Shown: positions 29,235 to 33,114 of the stretch, one piece after another
Position numbering within the stretch: the stretch's first letter is position 1
How the letters are laid out: the number at the start of each line of letters is the position of its first letter
Source of the DNA: Nemertoderma westbladi
Taxonomy: Eukaryota > Xenacoelomorpha > Nemertodermatida > Nemertodermatidae
Reading direction: 5' to 3'
DNA: 33,114 bases
Assembly (NCBI GenBank): GCA_032718475.1
Contig: JAUCBJ010003754.1
Span: 1-33,114 of the forward strand
The notes under the pieces: generated by a model
What the model was told of the DNA's origin: nothing
Databases searched by the model: none
The model's input: the letters and a program-made list of their open reading frames with translations, nothing else
Position numbers and translations under genes: made by a program

Positions 29235-29745
29235 TGTTACGATATATGGCGCTGTGTACTATTATCAGCCCATTATACGGTATAGATATTTAGATAAGCC
29301 ATAATGACGCGCAATCATATTCAGATAAGGAAATTAAAATGCCCATATTTTGAATTTTATCCATTTTGTACAGTATGCAGTCCTACCTATGTAATTTTGT
29401 AGTAAAATATAAATAGATAGTTCCACGGTAGCGAGTTTCCTGTACAACCCTGGATGTAAGCTTGCTGTTATTAGTATCAATAGGATTAACCGTGTATTTG
29501 TTTTAATTTCCATTGTATTTGCGCTAAATTAGATTTTATGTACTGTGCTTTAATGTGTCGCAAAATTAAGTAACGCAATCATTACCATATATGGTAATAA
29601 TTTGCGATTTCGAAAGCCATTAGGTTCACAATCCGGCTTCCTTATTGGCCTAGCTGCTTCTAGGCTGGTCTAATGGTAGCGCGGATTGGGGAACCAATGA
29701 GAGGATTATTGCATCATCCCTGTTGCATCATCCTTTAGGAATCAC

Positions 29746-29753
29746 CTATAAAT
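29746..29753 (+). promoter_or_regulatory. TATA-like box in the solo LTR
   Basis: CTATAAAT, preceded by a direct repeat of TGCATCATCC (29710, 29724) and followed by a pyrimidine-rich stretch. Plausible LTR core promoter for the plus strand; unproven. Confidence 0.3.
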
Positions 29754-30303
29754 TGGCTGTATTTTCTTATTACTATTATTATTACTACTGCTACCGTTGT
29801 TTAATTTTCTTAGTTGCATTATAGTATAATTTCTCGCTTCTGTAATTCCATTCGTTTTCCTGCAATAATTAGCAATTTTTTGTAATTTCTGCTTATTTCT
29901 CGTGTTTCTCACTTTAATCTCGATGATTACTGCAAATTACAATCAGAACTATGATTTCTACCCTTTGATTAATGGTTCTATGTGATTAAGATGCGATAAT
30001 CCCATGGGATTTCTCTAGACTGTCAGACTGTGTGATTGCATGCGCCGTTCCGGTAGCCACTCACTAGATGGAGGGCTAAGGTACCGGGGGGTAGCGACGA
30101 AGGGAGTGCGGAGGATTCAAAGGCGAGCAACGCTGGCGGGGGGTCACCGTTGCGGTCGGAGGGCTAGCAGTGTAGAGGGAAGACTGATCGCTGGTACAGT
30201 AATTAGGGGGCTGATGATCCAGATTTTGTCTCTATTTTGTAGTATTAGGGGGGCAGGAATCGGGTTAGTTAGGAAGCCTACATGTACCCGAGAGAGGCCT
30301 TCG

Positions 30304-30370
30304 TGCTTTAAATTGTAAATTGTAAATTGTGAGTTGCGAATTACGAATTGTGAATTGCGAACTGCAGACT
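30304..30370. repeat. Short degenerate repeats of AATTGTA/AATTGCGA
   Basis: Seven or eight head-to-tail 7-8-bp units within the solo LTR, from TTTAAATTGTAAATTG to GAATTGCGAACTGC. Simple local slippage. Confidence 0.6.
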
Positions 30371-31300
30371 GAAATTGTACATTTGGGAACTACAAATTGG
30401 TAAGTATCGACTATTGATCATTACTCTGATTGGTGTGTTGCTAGAGTGTGCCTAGTTAGATTATGAATGCTTAGATAGGTGCCCTTTTCCCTTGATTGAT
30501 TTCTATTTCTTAGTTTACGATAAATAATTACTGATTAGGCAAAATTAATACGGTATTTAGGCAGTTACTAGTGTAACCCGTTGCGTAATAAATTAAAATT
30601 GCGCATTCTGGAACACTTAGTAATTAGTACGCTGTTTTATATTTGTGACTGTAATTAATTAGTAAAATTAAGAATTTGTACGCAGCATAGCGGAGAGTAG
30701 TTAAGGTAATAATTTGGAGTACTGTAAACTATTCACGCTGGGCGGTTATTTGAAATTAGCGGACAATAAGCTAGATAGCAGTATCCAAGACGCAGTATAC
30801 AGTAGTAAATTGCTGGCCTAAAGCCAGCCGAAGGCAAGTTTAGACCCATAGTATCAGTCCCCGATAGACATTCTGTCCCATTTTTGAATTATTTAAATAT
30901 TCTCACATTCACCCATTCCGTTAGGGAACCCCAGTATTTGCGATTGGAAAAGGCACGTTTATTTGTGCGTTTTAGCAGTAGGATTAGGCGATAAGAATAC
31001 ACTCTGAGTGTCAAGCCTCTCGTTTTAAGTAGCTTAGGGAGCCGATTCGGGTTTATTGTTTGGTTATTCCCGCGTGGCTCATAGATTCGAACAGTTAACT
31101 CTCTACCGAGCGATCGGTAGAGAAAGGAACAAGCGATTTGCAGGAGCCGTATAAAATTAGTAAAATATATTAGCGGACAGCAGGTTAGCGCCATCCAATG
31201 GTAAGTAGCAGTTTTGTGTATAGCAGTTGTGTAGTAGTAATAGCGCGCTCCTGATCGCCCCTTGCTTAACAGTCAAGCACGGGTGTTTGCTTGTTTAACA

Positions 31301-31305
31301 AAAAC
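31301..31305. repeat. LTR target-site duplication, right
   Basis: AAAAC, matching 29230-29234; viral coding sequence resumes directly after it. Confidence 0.75.
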
Positions 31306-32568
31306 TTCAAAGCATTCAAGCCAACATTAAGATCACGCGTGTCCATGTACACATGTTTGCTATGCCCTGACCAATATCCAATAGGATTAATTCTTATTCC
31401 AAAACGCCAGTTCCATACATAGTCCTTTAGCTGTCCCAAGGCCAGGCTGTAAGTTCCTCTATCAAACTCCAATCCTAAAGCGGTAAACCAGCGTGATTCT
31501 TTCACGAATTTGGACATATTGGGTGCTTCGATGGTGAGAGATCCAGCTTCCAATGCAGTTATTATATCTTTCGCTGCTTGATCTCGCCATTCAAGAGACT
31601 ATGTATTCTTCCCGGTGACAAAGACTTAAAATGCACTGGAAAGCCATTATCAGTGGCCGAACCAAAAGTCAGAGCACTATGCGGATTATTCACTTCAGCA
31701 GAAGTGCCGGTAGTATGCATCCAGGGTGTGTTGATGACATCCTCAAATCGATGTGCACTTTCCACCACCTGGCAATCGTTTCCATTACAGAATACCCATA
31801 AATAAGGCATCATCTCCAAGTGATTGTCACAATGCATCCTAAAAGTTCCTATAGTTGGTAAAGTGCAGTGAGTTTCAGCACTAGTGCCATCAATCTCCAT
31901 TCTGCACACCTTCTTGGTACCTCTAATATTGGCAGTGACATCAACGTGCGCCCTGGCTTTCTCCAAGTTCATCACTTCATACTCCCACACGTATTTGCTC
32001 ACGGCTGCTGAGCCGCTGAGCTTGATACAAGTGCACAAAGGTCCTTCACCAAAGAGTCCACAGCCATTCCCCCACCCTCGGGATACCACTCCATTGTGAC
32101 AAACATCGTGTTCCCTTGGCTTACAATTGGGTGGTGTGCCTCTGGGACACCCCCAAAGAGTGGGACATCACTTGTGATCTTGTGGCCTAGTTGGATAGGG
32201 TAAACCCACGAAAAAGCCCATCCACCATTCATTTCTGCATCATGGCTGGCTATGTAGAAATTTCTCTTAGGATCAGTCACACGCAGAAACTTGCATTCAT
32301 CCCCACGCAGCATCATGTTGATCTGAACATTTTTGCTGCCTTGGATAGTTTCCAAGTTCTCAATCGAAGTACAATGATCATGTAAATAAGTAACATCCAG
32401 GTCGACAGCATCATGTTCAGCTGCATACACTTTCAGAATAGAACCAGTCAACCCGCTGAGTCCAACGAGTATAAACAACATTCCTGGGATAGGACTTTGG
32501 ATGTAACATAAAGTTAAGATTCCAGTCATCAGGAATCCAATACTAAAGATGTTCTCACATAAGTGTTA
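31306..32568 (-). pseudogene. Flavivirus-like envelope (E) region with class II fusion loop
   Basis: 5' to 3' on the minus strand: hydrophobic hairpin (GMLFILVGLSGLTGSIL, about 32440-32490), like the membrane anchor or signal preceding E. Next is an ectodomain-like stretch to about 32100, then, in another frame from 32089, the loop RGWGNGCGLFGEG followed by a Cys pair. Family knowledge: GWGNGCGLFG is the near-invariant fusion loop of flavivirus E, a class II fusion protein. About 170 further residues run to a stop at 31562. A third frame (31553-31306) continues with FGIRINPIGYWSG, perhaps NS1-like, which is weak. Breaks: frameshift at about 32089-32130, stop at 31562-31564 with a frame change, and truncation by an LTR at 31306. 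The 5' boundary meets a dispersed repeat at 32568. Not expressible as one protein. Confidence 0.85.
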
Positions 32569-32718
32569 AAATTGTTGTGCCAGCACCAAATTTTTAAAAA
32601 TAAGCAAATTTATCAACATATATTATCACCTGAATCCGATGAAATCATTTAAAACAGCACTATCTCAAACCTGTACTATTTCATCATGGATACGAAATTT
32701 GGTGCTAGCACCAAATCT
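32568..32718 (-). repeat. Dispersed repeat with 18-bp palindrome, copy 2
   Basis: Reverse complement of the family at 22913-23102. The palindrome TTTGGTGCTAGCACCAAA lies at 32698-32715, and the other end AAAATTGTTGTGCCAGCACC starts at about 32568, exactly where viral coding sequence begins. About 40 bp shorter than copy 1. Confidence 0.75.
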
Positions 32719-33114
32719 TTATAAAAGAAATCCAAACATAACCTTATACAACGCCGATTTATGACCATGCATTAAAATTAAACTGTATGCTAATGCAATG
32801 CTCGTTTACTTTGTGGCTCGCCCTACATTTTAGAAATAAATGTATACCATGTCCCGGTATACCATGTCATCTGAATTCCAGTCCGACAGTAAATGTGAAC
32901 TGCGCCGTAAGACAAGTTCATCGTCGCATCCCCCCATTCGTTGTAACATCTGCGCTTGCGTTGCAGATCGCAAGCGCAGATTGCGTCACCTGCAAATATA
33001 ATTAACCAAAAAAACATAATTAGAAAATACATAAAAATGTACTCACTACATTTCAATATACTGCGTAGCAAAAATCGTCTTATCAATTAATAAGCGACAG
33101 ATTAGATCTGCAAT
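32719..33114. other. No supported gene; one strong hairpin
   Basis: Contains ATCTGCGCTTGCG (32948-32960) pairing perfectly with 32969-32981 across an 8-nt loop. An 87-codon minus frame (32823-33086) spans the hairpin and has one hydrophobic segment but no known domain. Confidence 0.4.

Larger units (their letters stand above)
29235..31300. mobile_element. Solo LTR, 2066 bp, inside the viral element
   Basis: Begins TGTTA (29235-29239) and ends TAACA (31296-31300), the short inverted ends of an LTR. The identical 5-bp AAAAC flanks both sides (29230-29234, 31301-31305). No second LTR, primer-binding site or pol gene was found inside, so it looks like the product of LTR-LTR recombination. It contains a GC-rich patch (30040-30190) and a TATA-like site. 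Open frames at 30040-30318 and 30889-31194 are unrecognised. Gypsy and BEL LTRs have such ends and TSDs; the superfamily is not determinable from an LTR alone. Confidence 0.8.

Noticed and set aside
29650-29710. tRNA gene (GGTCTAATGGTAGCG resembles a D-arm)
   Set aside because: No B box or pairing acceptor and T stems follow; only an isolated A-box-like match.
30210-30235. Another hammerhead (CTGATGA at about 30210)
   Set aside because: No GAAA strand or pairing stems follow.
31578-32099. Plus-strand ORFs within the viral region
   Set aside because: Shadows of the minus-strand viral frames.
31306-32568. Envelope gene captured by an LTR retrotransposon
   Set aside because: The LTR lies inside the viral region with its own target duplication, and no gag or pol accompanies the envelope-like region. 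A later insertion is simpler.

Overview
The window is non-coding-rich, AT-rich eukaryotic nuclear DNA. It has GT..AG splice signals, AATAAA signals, many minisatellites, and a dense layer of broken animal-type transposons: piggyBac, Helitron, Helentron, Mutator-like, non-LTR retrotransposon and LTR. Together with an endogenous flavivirus-like insertion and hammerhead-ribozyme retrozymes, this points to an invertebrate animal, probably aquatic. I cannot name the species. Nothing looks bacterial.

Layout, left to right. At 75-1465 there is a probable three-exon gene of unknown function whose exons join in frame at consensus splice sites. At 2030-4780 (minus) a 30-bp minisatellite of about 80 units encodes a 916-aa open frame whose 10-aa unit reads as two pentapeptide repeats. 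At 5270-6716 lies a dead piggyBac transposase broken by a perfect 257-bp-arm palindrome. Two copies of one dispersed repeat, 7133-8840 and 14228-15702, sit in inverted orientation. The 5.4 kb between them holds small tandem arrays, the 3' end of a non-LTR retrotransposon (10640-11186), a tRNA-like relic from which a 27-bp minisatellite seems to have expanded, and an array carrying repeated RNA polymerase III B-box-like motifs.

17585-18344 holds open frames of unknown kind. 18515-19757 is a Helitron Rep pseudogene in which the catalytic HUH motif is tandemly duplicated. 20036-20790 is an 84-bp minisatellite. 20808-21600 and 24272-25120 are two minus-strand Helentron-type Rep fragments; between them a 99% identical 200-bp direct repeat flanks a piggyBac-derived deletion element. 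25236-27148 is a Mutator-like transposase pseudogene, split by a trimer of 341-bp units (25576-26631) flanked by a 13-bp target duplication.

Each 341-bp unit carries a complete type I hammerhead ribozyme core. The ribozyme sits between good Pol III A and B boxes and is followed by a T6 terminator. This is the strongest candidate for an unusual, possibly undescribed system: a retrozyme with a tRNA-like internal promoter, in which the ribozyme replaces the anticodon arm.

27470-32568 (minus) is a degraded flavivirus-like endogenous viral element. It runs from a membrane segment and an envelope-like (E) region with a recognisable class II fusion loop, through a cysteine-poor region, to multi-spanning membrane proteins. 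Frameshifts and stops break it, and a 2066-bp solo LTR (29235-31300, TSD AAAAC) splits it. One viral boundary abuts a dispersed repeat (32568-32718) that also occurs at 22913-23102. Apart from the first gene and possibly the pentapeptide ORF, nothing here looks like an intact host protein gene. The window is mainly a nested graveyard of mobile elements.
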